A stretch of DNA of 64,000 nt from Diphasiastrum complanatum (GCA_029204225.1 CM055106.1:7508359-7572358), one strand, 5' to 3'; shown: positions 47,415 to 59,649, counted from the stretch's first letter. The notes: a model not told the origin generated them from the letters alone. A program made the numbers and translations.

Positions 47415-50400
47415 CTACTCGCCTCGTCGTCGTGTTGTTTGCTTTCTCTCGCTCATCTTTCGTCCCAAGGCTTCAAAAACTTGGAAGCGGAGCTTACTTC
47501 CGAAATTGAGAGGCCCCAGGTATTCTCTTATCTTCTCCACAAAGCCCATTTCTTGCCAGTCCTCCACCGTGGTCACATAATGCGATGACATGAAGGCCGC
47601 TCTGTAGTATAGCATGGCCATCATCTCATGGTCTTCTTCCGACTTGAGGGCTACATTCGGGTTGATCTTAATGGGATCCAAGCCTCGATCCCAGAAACAA
47701 TTTTGCTACATCAGAAAGGCCATAGATTTGCAATATTCAGCACTTTTTTGCACACAAAGATCGGTACTTGTTTTGTACTTGTGCCCGAAGTCAAGTAGCT
47801 GCAGCCTCAAATCATCGGGGGAGGTTCTCTCTGAAATTTTTGAAATGACTGGCCAGTTTACCACCTCCACTCATGGCTTTTCTACAGGCCATGGATTTCT
47901 GCGTTTGAGTGGCATGTTTAAGAGATCCACTCGTTTCCATGCTGGTGCCCTCAGATACTCCTAGAGTTGCCTGCTATCTTTCAGGACTTTATTCCGCCAC
48001 TCTGGTTGCGGTTGTAGCGCTGCGATGATCTCAACCCTGGTGGAGTATTGGCTTTGATCTACGTCCTCTTTGTCTCCCCTCATGTTGTGAGGGTATTTCC
48101 TCTCAAACTTTTCTGACTCTCTTGTGTCAGCGCCCAATTTGACTCTGGCCCTGGTAGGGGAAGTTGTCCTACGCGGTTGGGATGGCCTCGTCAGATAATC
48201 ATCTAGGGCTTTGGTGCCCGTATCTTTTTCTTTGGCTTTCTCGCCTGTCGACGGCTCAGTTGCGACCGTGTCTTGCTTGGGTGAGAATCTTCTTGTCTCT
48301 GGTTAATCTGCCAGGAAGTCATCATCACTCCCCATGTCGGTGTTAGTTTTTGGAAGGTCTGGAATGGAATGATCTGGAGAGAGGGGAGCGGGGGTGATAG
48401 GTTTAGGAGGAGGTGGGATCAACAAGTTATACGCCGCATGGGGGGAGTGGAGTTGTTGGAGGAACTCGTCCCGTCGGACTTTGTATGTGTCAGCTGGACC
48501 TTTTAATGGGCCCATTATTTCGCTAGGAGGCGATGGAGAGAGGGAAGATGAAAGAATCGGGTAAGTTGGAATAAATGTTTTGGAAAAATTAAATTCAGAG
48601 TAGGAGGAGGGGTTAAAGGTGGAGGGGGCCAGGGAAAAGTTCTGGAAACAGTATCGGCTCTCTGGCCACTCGATCCCGAGCTACCTTCTGAAGGTTGGGT
48701 TTGCTTGTCCTGATTTCATGCTCCATCATTCATCGTCCCATGGCTTCGTTGATTGAGCGCTTGCTTGGGCCTTGAACGTCGTGTCCTATAATTGGTTCAC
48801 CTTGTCCAAGACTTACTGTAGGGTCTTCGTGGTATCTTCCAGCTACTTCTGGGACTCCAGGATGGTCTTCTCTTGCTTGGCCACAATGTTTTCAAAAATT
48901 TTCAACTTTTCGGCCTCTCGTTCTTAGATTAGCCTTACATACTTTTCCATCCGGATGGCTGAGGCCTGTGGGGCCTGGAATTGAATATCCTCGGGCTTGA
49001 CTAGAGGAGCATCGACTGTCATTGCACCCGATGATCCGTCACGTACTTGGTCGATTTGGACCATCTGGTGCTTCGGTTGCTGCTGGACCTCTTCCAAAGC
49101 GGTCTTCTGCCCGACCATCACGGATCTGGTTTCTACTGTCTCTTTTTCTTTCTCTTTGACCAGCCTCTGATATTGCACAATTTCTTGGTCTTGATGCTGG
49201 ACCCTGCACTCGAGCATTTGATATTGGCTAACCAACCAATGCATATGGTAGCTCATTTCGGATAGGCCAATCATTGAGCGTTTGGCTGCTTCGGTGAGCT
49301 TCTTAGGGTTGGTGAGGGTTGGGTACTGATTGGGGTGTGGGATGGTGAGGCTAAACAAAAAATAAACGTTGGGTTAGAGCTGAAGATGGAGGTAGAGGTG
49401 GAGGTGGAGGGAGTGGAGGAATGATGTTAATAACTGTTGTGGTGGTGGTGGTTAGTGGAGGGGTCAGACTTCTTTTTGGCTGCTTCTCCTTCTCTAAATC
49501 GTCGTCGCTTATTTCCATCAGGTCCGCAACATCAAAATATTGCGATGTGTCCAATGTGTGGACTTGCTAGGCATGTGGTTGTTGGTCTTGTGGTTGTTGA
49601 GCCGCTTCCATGACCTGGGGACTGGATATCCCCACTCCTCCCCCCCCAAAAAGCCTTGTGCCGATGGTGATGTTGGTGGCGTTGGCATGATAATCAGTGT
49701 GGGTGGGGTGGTGACTTTATTTGGCTGACCGGTGACTTGAGATACTGTTGTGTCAAGTGCTGGTGTAAAGGTAGTTGCTCCATCACCCCCATCGATGACA
49801 TGTGAGGGCGACAAGTGTTGTTGTGAGGCTGTGGATGAGCTTCCATCATCTGAGGTGGAATCATCTGAAACTGATCCCACTGGTGATGTGCTTCCAGTTT
49901 GAAGCTTCTTTTGCATCCTTTGTTGCCTTGTGTCTGGCAACTGGGCCTTGGAGGTATTGGCCTCTTGAGCTCCGGAGGTTGCAGCTGCTTGTGGGTCCGG
50001 TTGTGGGCTTCTTTGCTTCTGTACCAGAGGGAGAATATTGGTGTTTACACGTTTAGGCTGGGATCCCGATGGTGAAGTGGCCCTTGATCGTGCATGCTTG
50101 GACTTTTTTGACTCAATGGGAATTTCCCATGCCTTGTCCGCATGCTGCAAGTGTTGTTGAAGCTTTTGTCCGTTCTGGACTTGGTGGAGGGTGATATCTA
50201 TCAAGAGATATCCGAGTATTGTTATCAGCTGCTTGTTCTTAAGGCAGTCATGTAGGCAGTTCGAAGCAAATTGTGCCCAATCATAGAAATTCTGGGCATG
50301 CAGTCGTGAATCCGCCATCATGTGAAACAGGGACATGGGTACTCTCAACACTTTTGTCCATGGTTTTTGTGTGCATCTGGTGAGATAGGCACATGCTGCT

Positions 50401-50564
50401 TGGAGCTGCTGGTCATTGATGGCTTCCACTCTATACCCATCTTTATTCTTCCACTTTGTCACAGAGGGATCGATATACTTGAAGTATGCCATTTGCTCTA
50501 TCTTTTGGAGTGTCCATGAGATAGCATTTGGTCCTCACGAGAACCCATAGGGATTGGTCGACAT
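47415..50564 (-). pseudogene. ORFx: unidentified long ORF downstream of gypsy pol
   Basis: ATG at 50564, a stop after eight codons, then an open frame 50492-49518 (helical start with FKYIDPSVTKWKNK and LFHMMADSRLHAQNFYDW, then Ser/Gln/Pro-rich). Frame changes lead to 49554-49351 (acidic and Pro-rich), 49358-48924 (a coiled coil, EMSYHMHWLVSQYQMLE and QRLVKEKEKE) and 48515-47415 (Pro-rich, then LYYRAAFMSSHYVTTVEDW and IREYLGPLNFGSK). Total length is about 3.1 kb. I cannot assign a family. It could be an extra ORF of the gypsy element or a Gag-like ORF of a second one. Its start is homologous to 14041-14428. Confidence 0.6.
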
Positions 50565-50603
50565 GGTGAAGAAATGGAAGAAATAAGGTTATGAAAAAAC
50601 TGA

Positions 50604-50843
50604 GTCGGTTGAGAGTTCAGACAATGTTAAGGGCGTCGGTTGAGATTTGGTGGATTGGCGTCGGTTGAGATTTGGTAGACTGGCGTCGGTTGAGATTTGA
50701 AGGACGGTGTCAGTTGAGATTTGAAGGACGGTGTCAGTTGAGATTTGAAGGACGGTGTCGGTCGAGATAGATGGACGGGCTCCGGTCGAGACTGAAAGAG
50801 TGGCTCCGGTCGAGACTGAAGGAGTGGCTTCGGTCGAGACTGA
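50604..50843 (-). repeat. Minisatellite, 24-25-bp units, before ORFx
   Basis: About ten head-to-tail units with plus-strand form CGGTYGAGATTTGAAGGACGG. The best-preserved three (about 50693-50760) are 24 bp. It ends 40 bp upstream of the ORFx start. Because the period is not a multiple of three, the minus strand reads SQPTP, QISTD and NLNRR in turn. Confidence 0.95.
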
Positions 50844-51539
50844 AGTAAAAATGGGGGTGTAGAAGGGTTTGGAATATGTGTGGGGAGGGATGTATGATGC
50901 AGTATGAAACATGGTTGTAAAAGATGGAGGTTTGGAAAGGAAGGTGTGTGGAAGTGGGTTGTGTTGGACAGAACAGTGTGGAATGTGGGTGGCAAACGAA
51001 ATATGATGTAAAAAGGGTGGGAACAAAATGAGGTGGAGTTAATAAGGTTGGAAAGTGGAATATCAGAAAATAGAAGATGTGTGGGTGTTTGTCAAGGATG
51101 GTGATTTTGTAAGGTGGATATGTGTGAGAGAAGAACTGGGAGGAAAGTACACGGTTTGTGATGTTGATTGTGATGATGTTCAATAGTGTAACGGGAGCGT
51201 GATGAGTGCTTGCATGACACTACTCCTCAGCATGTGAAAACTTGTAAGATGATGTATTCTGCTGGCGATGTTAGGTTGTAAGGTTTTGGTGATGGAGCTC
51301 TCAATGGAATGGTAATGATGGTGGTTGATAGTCTGTAGAGATGGTGTGAAGACAATAACATAAACATTGAACAGTCAAGCGCCAGGATCGGTCATGGTAG
51401 CAAGGAAATCACTAGCAGATCGTCGCCAGAAAATGCTAGTTGCACTTCGCTGAGGTGCGAATGGCGACGAGGTGAGGGCATTTATGGTCGCCGTCTTCCG
51501 GTTTCGAGCGAGATGGGATGTGCGATTCGTGAGATTTTA
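50844..51539. other. Spacer between two minisatellite blocks
   Basis: The purine-rich plus strand gives Pro/His/Thr-rich minus-strand frames (50589-51183) with no recognised domain. It reads as untranslated leader. Confidence 0.4.
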
Positions 51540-52010
51540 ATTTGGGGCCTTCGGTCGAGACTTAACAGTTTGTGCCAGTTGAGGTCGAATAGGTCGCTCT
51601 GGTCAAGTTTTGACAGAAACGTTCCGATTGAGATCTGACAGAAACTATCCGGTTGAGATCTGACAGAAACGCTCCGGTCGAGATTTGACAAAAACACGTC
51701 AGTTGTGATTTGACTGAACGCTTTGGTTGAGATTTGAGAGAAGCACTTCGGTTGAGATTTGAGAGAAACGCTCCGGTCGAGATTCGAAAATTGCGTGTCG
51801 GTCAAGATTTGACTGAACGCTTCGGTTGAGATTTGAGAGAAACGCTGTGGTTGAGATTTGACAGGTGCGTGTCGGTCGAGATTTGACTGAACGTTGCGGT
51901 TGAGATTTGAGCGAATGCTTTGGTTGAGATTTGAGAGAAGCACTTTGGTTGAGATTTGAGCGAAGTGCTCCGGTTGAGATATGAGAGAAACACTTCAGTT
52001 GAGATTTGAG
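51540..52010 (-). repeat. Minisatellite, 24-25-bp units, between integrase and ORFx
   Basis: About nineteen units with plus-strand consensus CGGTTGAGATTTGAGAGAAA plus CGCT(T/C). The core (C/T)GGT(T/C)(G/A)AGAT is conserved in almost all units while the rest varies. Confidence 0.95.
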
Positions 52011-52372
52011 AAAACCTCATTATGAAGGAATGGACCTGTTTGATGCAAGTGAAGAACTTCAAAAGGAAAATATGATTGTGGCTCAAAGTAGAAGTTCGTA
52101 TGAAAAAGGTGTATCTCCAGGAATGTTTGTATGCCTGAGATACCAGTCAGACAGAAATGAGGTGGCTAAAAGTGTCAGAATCAATTCTATGGTGTAGCCT
52201 ATCATTTGTTGATCTAGAACATCCATGACCCATGAGTATGTACATGAAAAATAAAATGCATAAGTAATGGTATGAAGTATAAACAAGGAACGAGGTGAAA
52301 AACAGGCATGCAAAACGAGAATTACAAGCAAGAAAATAAAATAAATGTAAAATATATACTAGATAAAAGATG

Positions 52373-53734
52373 TTAAATTGGGTCAACAAAGAACAACTCT
52401 TCGTAATACCATCATAGACGACCATCGTTTACGACAGTGTCTAGGAGTATCTCATCAAGTGTTTGCAGCTGGACTGCACCATTAGGAAAGATTTTATTAA
52501 TAATATACGGCCCCTCACTTCTGAATTTCAATTTGTCGGGGTGCTTCTTTGATGTATAAAGAAGCACCTGGTCACCTAAGTGTAGATCTTTATTGCATAG
52601 GTGATGGTCATGCCAGGCCTTTTGGCGTCGTTTGTTAACTAGTTGTGCGTGGTAAGATATTAGTCTCATCTCGCATAACTGGGCTAACGTAAATAGCCTG
52701 GTTTTGACTTGTTGTTTGATTGCAGCTTTTTCACAGAGATCTGTTAAAAAATCTTACATGACTTGTAATGATGAGACTAAGAATTCTACTGTCATTACCG
52801 CCTCTTGACCATATACTAAGTGGAAAGGGGTAACCCACCCAGTGGCTTTCTTCAGGGTGGTGCGATAAGCCCAGATACCTGAAAAAAGTTTTGTTTCCCA
52901 ATCAGAATGATTGGTTTCAACTATCTTGGTCAAAATTTTACATATTATCTTGTTAGTTGATTCAGCCTGGGTGCCGCGATCACTAACTAGCTCAATGGGA
53001 CAACCAAAATGTGTAATAATATTTTCGTAAAGAAAACGCGCGACTATTTTTGCGTTGGCGTCCTTCGTTGCTCAAGCCTCCACCCACTTAGTGGCGTAAT
53101 CTGTGGCTATGAGGATGTAACGAGCTTGGGTATGTTTTGCTGCTGGACTGATTGGTTCAACAAAGTCAATCTCCCACTTATGGAAGGCTTCGCCTTCTAT
53201 AATGGGAGTCAGTGGCGTGAAGTCTACTTTGGTGTTTTTCTTGGCTCGTTGATAGACATCACACGCTTTAATGACAACAAACGTGTCCTTAAACAAAGAT
53301 GGCCACCACAGTCCTGCTCGAAGGATAATCTTCGCTATGGCTTCAACAGAAAAGTGGCCACCTCCAATGCCCTTATGAGCTTGAGATATGATAGGTCGTA
53401 TCTCAGATTCATAAGCACATCGACAAATGATACCGTCAACGTCCCTTTTGTAAAGTTTTCTCGCAATTAACTGAAAGGGCGCTGCTTTTAGCAAAAAGAA
53501 AATTTTTGCCGCCATACTCAGGCCTTCTTTGAGTCTGCCTGTTGTGAGGCACTGAGTGATCTCCTCAGCCCGTAAGGGTGTAGCATCGATCTGAAAAAGG
53601 CATGCATCAGAGAGATCATCGTTGACTGGTGCAGTTGCTTTTTCAGCACTTGGTAGTCTGGAAAGGTGGTCCGCCATGAAATGTTGGGTCCCTTTCCAAA
53701 CAACTACGCGAAAATTAAATTCCTCTAAAATCAA
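52373..53734 (-). pseudogene. Gypsy integrase
   Basis: From 53734: end of RNase H ([15 protein letters not shown]), then the zinc domain [14 protein letters not shown] and CDVYQRAK, in which the second metal-binding cysteine is tyrosine. The core is [14 protein letters not shown] and [15 protein letters not shown], then a stop, then a second frame with ELVSDRGTQ, WAYRTTLKKATGWVTPF and LVYGQE. The C-terminal part (52669-52373) has HLGDQVLLYTSKKHPDKLK and LQTLDEI, one TGA at about 52412, and ends FFVDPI. Three stops in all. Confidence 0.87.
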
Positions 53735-53764
53735 CAGCCATCAAGCTATACATCCCGTTTCACA

Positions 53765-54238
53765 TTATTTATTAATGATATATAGAAGGGCTTGATGGTC
53801 TGTGTAGAACGTAAAGGTCTGGCCTAATAAATAATGTCTTAGTTGTTGCACAACATAGACCATCGCCAATGCTTCTCTCTCGGTGGTTGTATAGTTTACT
53901 TCAGCAGGCACCAGTTGTCTACTCAATAAACGTATTGGGAAGTCTTTGCCATACTCGTCCGGTTGCGCAAGAAGACCTCCAATGGCATACTTACTTGCGT
54001 CAATATACACATGGAACTCTTTCGTGAAATCTGGTGAGCGGAGTATGGGAGCCATGGTGAGGGCAATTTTTAACTGTTCAAAGGCCTTAATTCGTTCTTC
54101 GGTCCAGCGAGGATCTACCACAACTAAATAAACGAGGCGTGCCTTGCCGGCATAGTCGATTATAAAGATGCGATAATAATTTGTATGACCGAGAAAGACA
54201 TATACTTCCTTCACTGTTGCAGGTAAGGGCATTTCCAC
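53765..54238 (-). pseudogene. Gypsy RNase H
   Basis: An unbroken frame of 157 codons with FLGHTNYYR, AFEQLKIALTMAPIL, VYIDASKYAIGGLLAQ, TTEREALAMVYVVQQLRHYL and FTFYTDHQAL. The catalytic Asp (DAS), Glu (EREA) and Asp (TDH) are all present. It belongs with the RT frame above 54317, separated by frame breaks. Confidence 0.9.
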
Positions 54239-54316
54239 TATAACCTTGATTTTTGACGGGTCGGTAGAAATACCGTCCTTTGAAATTATATGCCCGAGTA
54301 CGACCCCATGGGTGAC

Positions 54317-55735
54317 TCATATTTGGCATTTATCAAGGTTTAGTGAGATTCCAGATCTACGACAACGAATGAAGATTTTCTCCAGGGCGTCAAGGTGCGT
54401 AGCTGCGGAGAAATGTACACCTAGATCGTCGAGATAAATCTCCACGATCTGATGTAACAGATCTTGAAAGACCAGTTGCATGACCCTTTGGAACGTTGAA
54501 GGGGCGTTGCATAATCCAAAAGGCATAATGTTATAAGCATAAACCCCGTTCTATGTTGCAAAGGCCATTTTATGTTTATCTTCAGGGGCTATTTGAACAA
54601 GGAAATACCCGCTGAATCCATCCAAGAAGCTGAAAGCTTCAGCTCCTGCCATTTCCTCTAGGATTTGGGTCGTTAAAGACAAGGGAAAATGGTCTTTCTT
54701 CATAACCGCATTAAGGTTTTTGAGATCGACACAGATACGAAGCTTGTCGTTTTTCTTGGGTACAACCACAATGGTTGATACCCAATCAGTATGTTGAACT
54801 TCATAAATGAAGCCAACATCCAACAATTTCTTAATATCTTCGTCGATCCTCTCACGATAGACAGTGTTAGATCGATAGGATTTAGCCCTAATAGACTTAA
54901 CATTGTCTTCTAAAGGAGTCCTATGGACCACTATTTTAGGTGGGATTCCTTTCATTTCTATATAATTCCATGCAAATACATCCCTGTATTTGCGTAGTAA
55001 TGTTTCCAAATCAAAAAGTTGGGTTGATGACAAATGTGCACCAACATGAACTATTCGATCTATCTCCTCGTCAAGATCTTTAAGGTTTAGTGGAATTGTT
55101 TTAGCAAGTCCTTCAAAGGAGTTGGAACTTGGTGTAGGTTCCCGATGTGGCTGTGGTAATTGGATAACAACGTCATCCAGTGTAAAATCTTTAAACTTCT
55201 GTGGAATATCAAAAGGTGGGTCGACAAAAGTTTCGGGAACTTTGGGAATCATCTGAGTTGATTCACTACCGGACGTGGAAGCTTGGTCGGATTGTTTGGT
55301 TTCTGTCCCTTTGGACAAGGGCTTGATTGGTTGTTTAAGCTTCTCACGCATCTGTTTTTGACTCTCGAATAATTTTGTATCGATATCTTTAGTTTTTTGT
55401 AACCGAGGTTTTTGTGGTTTTTGAGTGGGCGGTGTTGGTGCCTCACTTATCAAATCGTCGTCAATTGTATCCCAGACTTCGTCGAGATACACATCCCATG
55501 TATATACTTTGGGTTTGGGCTTGTATGTTTGTGTGTTGGGTACCTTGGATGTCAGTCTCGTATAGTGACCTTTTGGTTGGATTGGGACGCTATCTGATTC
55601 GTCATATGTTGTGGATGACCAATCATCATATACCTTGGCAGGCTTGACATGGCCCGTTGAGTCAACCGTGACTCGTTTATCGTTGTTACCAAAGGTAATT
55701 TTGCTATGCTTCCAATCTTGGACAACACCTGCCAT
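54317..55735 (-). pseudogene. Gypsy reverse transcriptase
   Basis: A linker rich in Pro, Lys and Thr (55735-55000) leads to the RT: HRTPLEDNVKSIRAKSYR, IDEDIKKLLDVGFI, WVSTIVVVPKK, LRICVDLKNLNAV, FLDGFSGYFLVQI and HKMAFAT at 54555. A stop there is followed by MPFGLCNAPSTFQRVM and the catalytic EIYLDDLGVHF (about 54440). All seven RT blocks are recognisable. A single TAG (55738-55736) separates it from the protease frame. Confidence 0.9.
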
Positions 55736-56068
55736 CTAGAGCCAGGGTGTACCAAGAAGGAGTTTATATGTATTGTTATCTTCTGGTAAATCTAAGATGA
55801 CACAATCTATCACAAATTTGACACCTGCTATGCGAACTTTTATATTTGATAAATGACCAGCAAGGTTAGTAACTCGTTTATCAGCCATGCAAAATTTATA
55901 TCGTGGTTGACCGAGGGTATGGAAGCCCCATGACTTTGCCAATGACAAAGCCATTAAATTAACGCTTGATCTGCTATCTAGGATAGCAGATACTACAGGA
56001 TAGTCTTTATAGGACAAAGGTAGGGTGATGCTAGTCCTCTTAGTAACACCTATATTCAACAGATTCAT
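55736..56068 (-). pseudogene. Gypsy retropepsin, active site altered
   Basis: The 110-codon frame contains the protease core: VSAILDSRSSVNLMAL, where DSR stands in place of the catalytic D(S/T)G, then CVILDLPEDNNTYKLLLGTPWL, the end motif of retropepsins. TAG follows directly and the RT linker continues in the same frame. The same Gly to Arg change is seen in the other gypsy element at about 16770. Confidence 0.85.
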
Positions 56069-56116
56069 AGGAATCTGGGGAATTTTGATGAATTCACATG
56101 TGGGACGCCCTACACA

Positions 56117-56532
56117 TGTATTTTTGATCTCCTAATCCCAATAACACCATAAAGATCAGACTAGCATTGGTTGTCAATAGGAAAGCTGATCATACAAGCA
56201 ATATTATTGTGTTACAAGCAAGATATGTCAACAAAACATAAGACCAAGCATCATAAATGCCTCTACTTGGCTAGAGAGAGAAAATAGCAAGTACAAAACT
56301 CGTGGAGAGAGAGAGGGCACAAAGAGCTTGTCTCCAAATTTGCATTGCACACAAATTTCATCATTTTCTCAATGAGAGTACATCACATATATATAGATCC
56401 ATGGACTCTCCTCCTACTTTGAGTTGAATTGGAGTTGCGGATCCACCTCTCAAGCTATCTAGACTTATCCAAGCCACCTCACTATGTCTAATTGTGCCAC
56501 ATAGTCTTTTCATGCATTAAATGTGGCATGTA
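56117..56532. mobile_element. Insertion between gag and protease, possibly LTR-derived
   Basis: About 0.4 kb of non-coding sequence interrupts the polyprotein. CATGTA occurs at both edges (56115-56120 and 56527-56532) and could be a target duplication. The minus strand has a TATA-like run (CTATATATATG, about 56393) followed by CT-rich sequence, which resembles an LTR promoter. The ends are not TG...CA, so a solo LTR is not proved. Confidence 0.4.
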
Positions 56533-57014
56533 AAGTACAATTGGCAATTCCTATGGTAGCTCGAGTTTCTATTTCTACCTACGTTGAATATTTTATTCTA
56601 AGATGGGTCTTTACTAAGCCAACAGAGCTCAATTCATCTTTGGCATTTTTAGGACCCCTACTCACAACATTAGATAGATTTTTCAATATTTTGACAAATT
56701 TCAGGAATCTCTTCTGTTTCCTGCACTTCATCAAGAATAGTAGGCAGCTGAAAACTTCAATGGATATAATGTTGAAGCCCAGTGAAGGACTTTATTGCGG
56801 TATGAAACGGCATGGTGAGTTGAGCTTGCAGGAGGTCAGAAAATAGTTCAAGTCCCTGTAGAGATTGCTCCTTTTTGGGGATATGAGCTGATAACAGACT
56901 TTTTGTATGTTCTTCCTCTTGCAAAAACTCATCTCGAAATTCATTGTATTGCCTTTGTTCCACCGTTGGATCCGGGTAGTCTTTTGGTAATGTGGAAGCG
57001 GTGAAGTGCCTTCC

Positions 57015-57347
57015 CTATGGGTCAGCTAATTTTCCATGGTTTTGCTGCTGTTCTTGATGTTGGCGTTGTGCTCTAGTGAGAACTCTAACAGGTTCAGATG
57101 AGATATGACATGTTGGAAGAATCTTGTTAGGTTGTTTAGGACAATCCTTGAAACTGTGTTTACAGACACAGTCGGGACATTCCTCATGGTATTGGGTTTT
57201 AACTTTACAGTCAACCATGAAATGTCCCGTTTCACCACAAATAAAGCAACGGTTGCTCATTGGGCCTGTGGTAATGGCATAACCATCTTGGATGACTAGT
57301 TGTGCTGGATTTTCTGGTGGTGTTAAATACTCATCTCGTTTGCACAA
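57015..57347 (-). pseudogene. Gypsy gag C-terminus with zinc knuckle
   Basis: The minus frame reads MSNRCFICGETGHFMVDCKVK, an intact CCHC knuckle, then a second Cys/His group (CPDCVCKHSFKDC) and a Gln-rich tail (RAQRQHQEQQQNH). After a stop at 57015 the same strand continues in 56963-56757 (EFRDEFLQEEEHTKSLLSAHIPK). Upstream Gag sequence is strongly degenerate. Confidence 0.82.
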
Positions 57348-58500
57348 GCATGAGTTGTCTGTTTGATAATGTGTTGTATCTTGATGATAGGAGTGATCAT
57401 AGCAGTTTTTAACAACTTGTAGAGTACCGTAGGATTGTGTAAATAGGTTGTTGGACTCTTGTTACGGTGGCTACGTTTGTTGGAATGCAGTTGCTACGGG
57501 TCCACAGTTGATGCGAGTCCAATGCGACCAGTGGTGGTTGACACAGCTGAATGTGGTGGAACGATTGAATGCGGTCGTTGACAAGGGAGCCGGGAAGCAG
57601 TCGTTTGGTGATTGAAAGGTTGTGTGCTACTATGATAGTGATGAAGATTGTTCAAGGAAGGCACAAACTATAGCAAGGATGAGGTTATTTGTAGTCTAAT
57701 GCGGTGGCTGTGGTGCGATGGTGGGTGGGATTAGGATGTGAGCAGTTGGCTGGTGAATGTTGTCTATGTGGAGCTTAGGTAAATGTAGATGGTGTAGTGG
57801 TGAATGTAGATGTTTGGTTGATGGTGGGTATGTGGCGTGGTTTGCGAGTCAGGTGGGGTGCAGTTGTTTACGGTGAAGGCGATGGGGATGCAATTTGGAG
57901 TGTTTGAAGGGTGACTGTAGGTAGTAAGTGGAATGGTGGCAGTGGTTTGCAGTCAGTTACAGGCTAGTGGATTTTGGTTACTTGGGAGCTGTTTCAGTGA
58001 TTGTGGCTAGATAGGAACTATGGGTAGGGGGAAGAGGCTGCTATGGCTGAACAACAGATGGCTTGCGATTTCCATGGGTCAGGAATGGAGATGAGTAGAT
58101 TGCGGAGTGTTGTGGTGATTTGCGGTCTGAATGGTTTGTGAGGGATGACCGGCATTTGCGGTGGTTTGCGATTCATACGGTTATGATAGATTATGATGCC
58201 TACGGGTTATGATGGATGACAGTCCATACAGTGTGCGATGGGTTGCGGTCCTCACGGTTTGTGATGGTTGGCAATTGGTTGCGGTGGAATAGATGTATGC
58301 GGATTATTATAGGTGAAGGAATGATGTGAGTGGATTGTGGTCGCTACGGTTCAAGACGGCTGGTGCAATATCTGGAATTCGGTTTCAACGGTTGGAAGAG
58401 TGGAGGTGTGTGACTGCGGTTCTGACGAGAGTGGTGGTGCTGGTGTTGGTGATGACTATGGCTCAAGGCGATCACGTAGTGGTTTGCGATGGCTACGGCT
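57348..58500 (-). pseudogene. Degenerate Pro/His/Asn/Thr-rich gag-like region
   Basis: All three minus frames are low-complexity and broken. Runs such as NNLFTQSYGTLQVVKN, QTDNSC and HHQPNIYIHH lead into the zinc knuckle. On the plus strand the sequence is a G/T-rich, loosely repetitive text (GGTTTGCG, GGTTGCGGT, CTACGG words). It probably encoded the disordered part of Gag. No core Gag fold is recognisable. Confidence 0.45.
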
Positions 58501-58612
58501 CAAGGCTGATACAGGCCCGTGTCGTTGCTCTCGTTTATAGCGGTGCAACTTGTATGTCGTTTGGTTTGACAGAAAGATTGTCGTTGAAAAGGCTGGTGGT
58601 CGAGCGTGAATC

Positions 58613-59470
58613 TGGTCTGATTGAGATTGGAAGAAATTTGTTCGGTCGAGATTGGACTTAGACCCTCCGGTCGAGAGTTGAACAAAAACTCTTCGGTCGA
58701 GATGTGATAAGATCTCGTCGGTTGAGAGTTGAGAAATTGCTTTGGTTGAGATTGAGAATCTCTTCGGTTGAGATTTAAGCGTTGGGTTTTGGCTGAGATT
58801 GAATAAAGCACTTCGGCTCTGGTTGAGATGTGAATGATCGCTTCGGTTGAGATTAGGACTGAAGGCTCTGGTTGAGATTTGACAATGTGTGTCGGTTGAG
58901 ATTCAATAGAGTGCGTCGGTTGAGATCTGACACTGGCTGTCGGTTGAGATTGGAAGCGGATCCCGTCGGTTGAGATCTGAGCAACTTTCGTCGGTTGAGA
59001 TCTAACTGATGGGCGTCAGTCGAGGTTCCAAAAAAAAGCTTCGGTCGAAATTTCAGCGTTGGGCTCCGGTTGAGATTGAATAGAGCACTTCAGCTCCGGT
59101 TTAGATGTGAAGGATCGCTTTGGCTGAGATTAGGACTGAAGGCTTCAGATGAGATTTGAAGGTTGCCTTCGGCTTCGGTTGAGATGTGAAGGATCGCTTT
59201 GGCTGAGATCAGGACTGAAGGCTCCGGTTGAGATTTGAAGGTTGCCTTTGGTCGAGATGTTAAAGAGGCCTGCGGTCAAAATCTGGACTTATGGCTCCGG
59301 TCGAGATTTGAACGATGCCTTCGGTTGAGATGTTGAAGAGGCCTTCGGTCGAAATCTGGATTTATGGCTCTGATCGAGATTTGTGTTTTGAGCGTCGGTT
59401 GAGGTGAAACTCAGGACATGTCAGGATATTGAAATAGTGGCTCGGTCGAGAGTTAGTAGGTAGCGGTCCG
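58613..59470 (-). repeat. Minisatellite array in the 5' leader of the gypsy element
   Basis: About thirty units with core (T/C)(C/T)GGT(T/C)GAGAT and spacers of 13-18 bases, less uniform than the blocks at 50.6 and 51.5 kb. It lies between the primer site (59650) and the gag remnant, so it was transcribed as element leader. Three longer sub-repeats (about 59045-59290) contain CTTCGGCTCCGGTTGAGATG-like double cores. Confidence 0.93.
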
Positions 59471-59649
59471 GTCTGGACATGAGTCGTGGAGCTCGTCTTG
59501 GTAAGGGCCGTGAAGTCCGGTTGAGAAATGAGTTGCACGTCGGTCGGGACCAAAGTGGTGAGTTTTGCAATGAACGTGTGGGAGGTCGCAGAGCGATTGT
59601 TTGCCAGCACAGATTAGAAGATATGGCTTCATTTAATATCTGTGTAGTT

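Larger units (their letters stand above)
52373..57347 (-). mobile_element. Ty3/gypsy element, Athila/Tat-like: gag end, protease, RT, RNase H, integrase
   Basis: Minus-strand order is zinc knuckle (57347-57015), protease (56068-55736), RT (55735-54317), RNase H (54238-53765) and integrase (53734-52373), the Ty3/gypsy order. A 0.4-kb insertion separates gag from protease. The RT style (KKLLDVGFIYEV, YLDD) and RNase H motifs suit the non-chromovirus Athila/Tat branch. No chromodomain was seen after integrase. The 5' LTR and primer site are at 59650 and above. The 3' LTR was not found. Confidence 0.88.

Noticed and set aside
50604-52010. CRISPR array suggested by regular 24-25-bp repeats
   Set aside because: Units are directly tandem and diverged, without unique spacers, in a plant retroelement context.
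53009-53470. 153-codon plus-strand frame
   Set aside because: It is a shadow of the integrase reading frame on the minus strand.
56117-56532. Clear solo LTR
   Set aside because: It lacks TG...CA ends. Only a TATA-like run and a 6-bp repeat support it, so it is kept as an unassigned insertion.
58326-58661. 111-codon plus-strand frame
   Set aside because: It lies antisense to the gag-like region and leader repeats. It is open because of G/T-rich composition.
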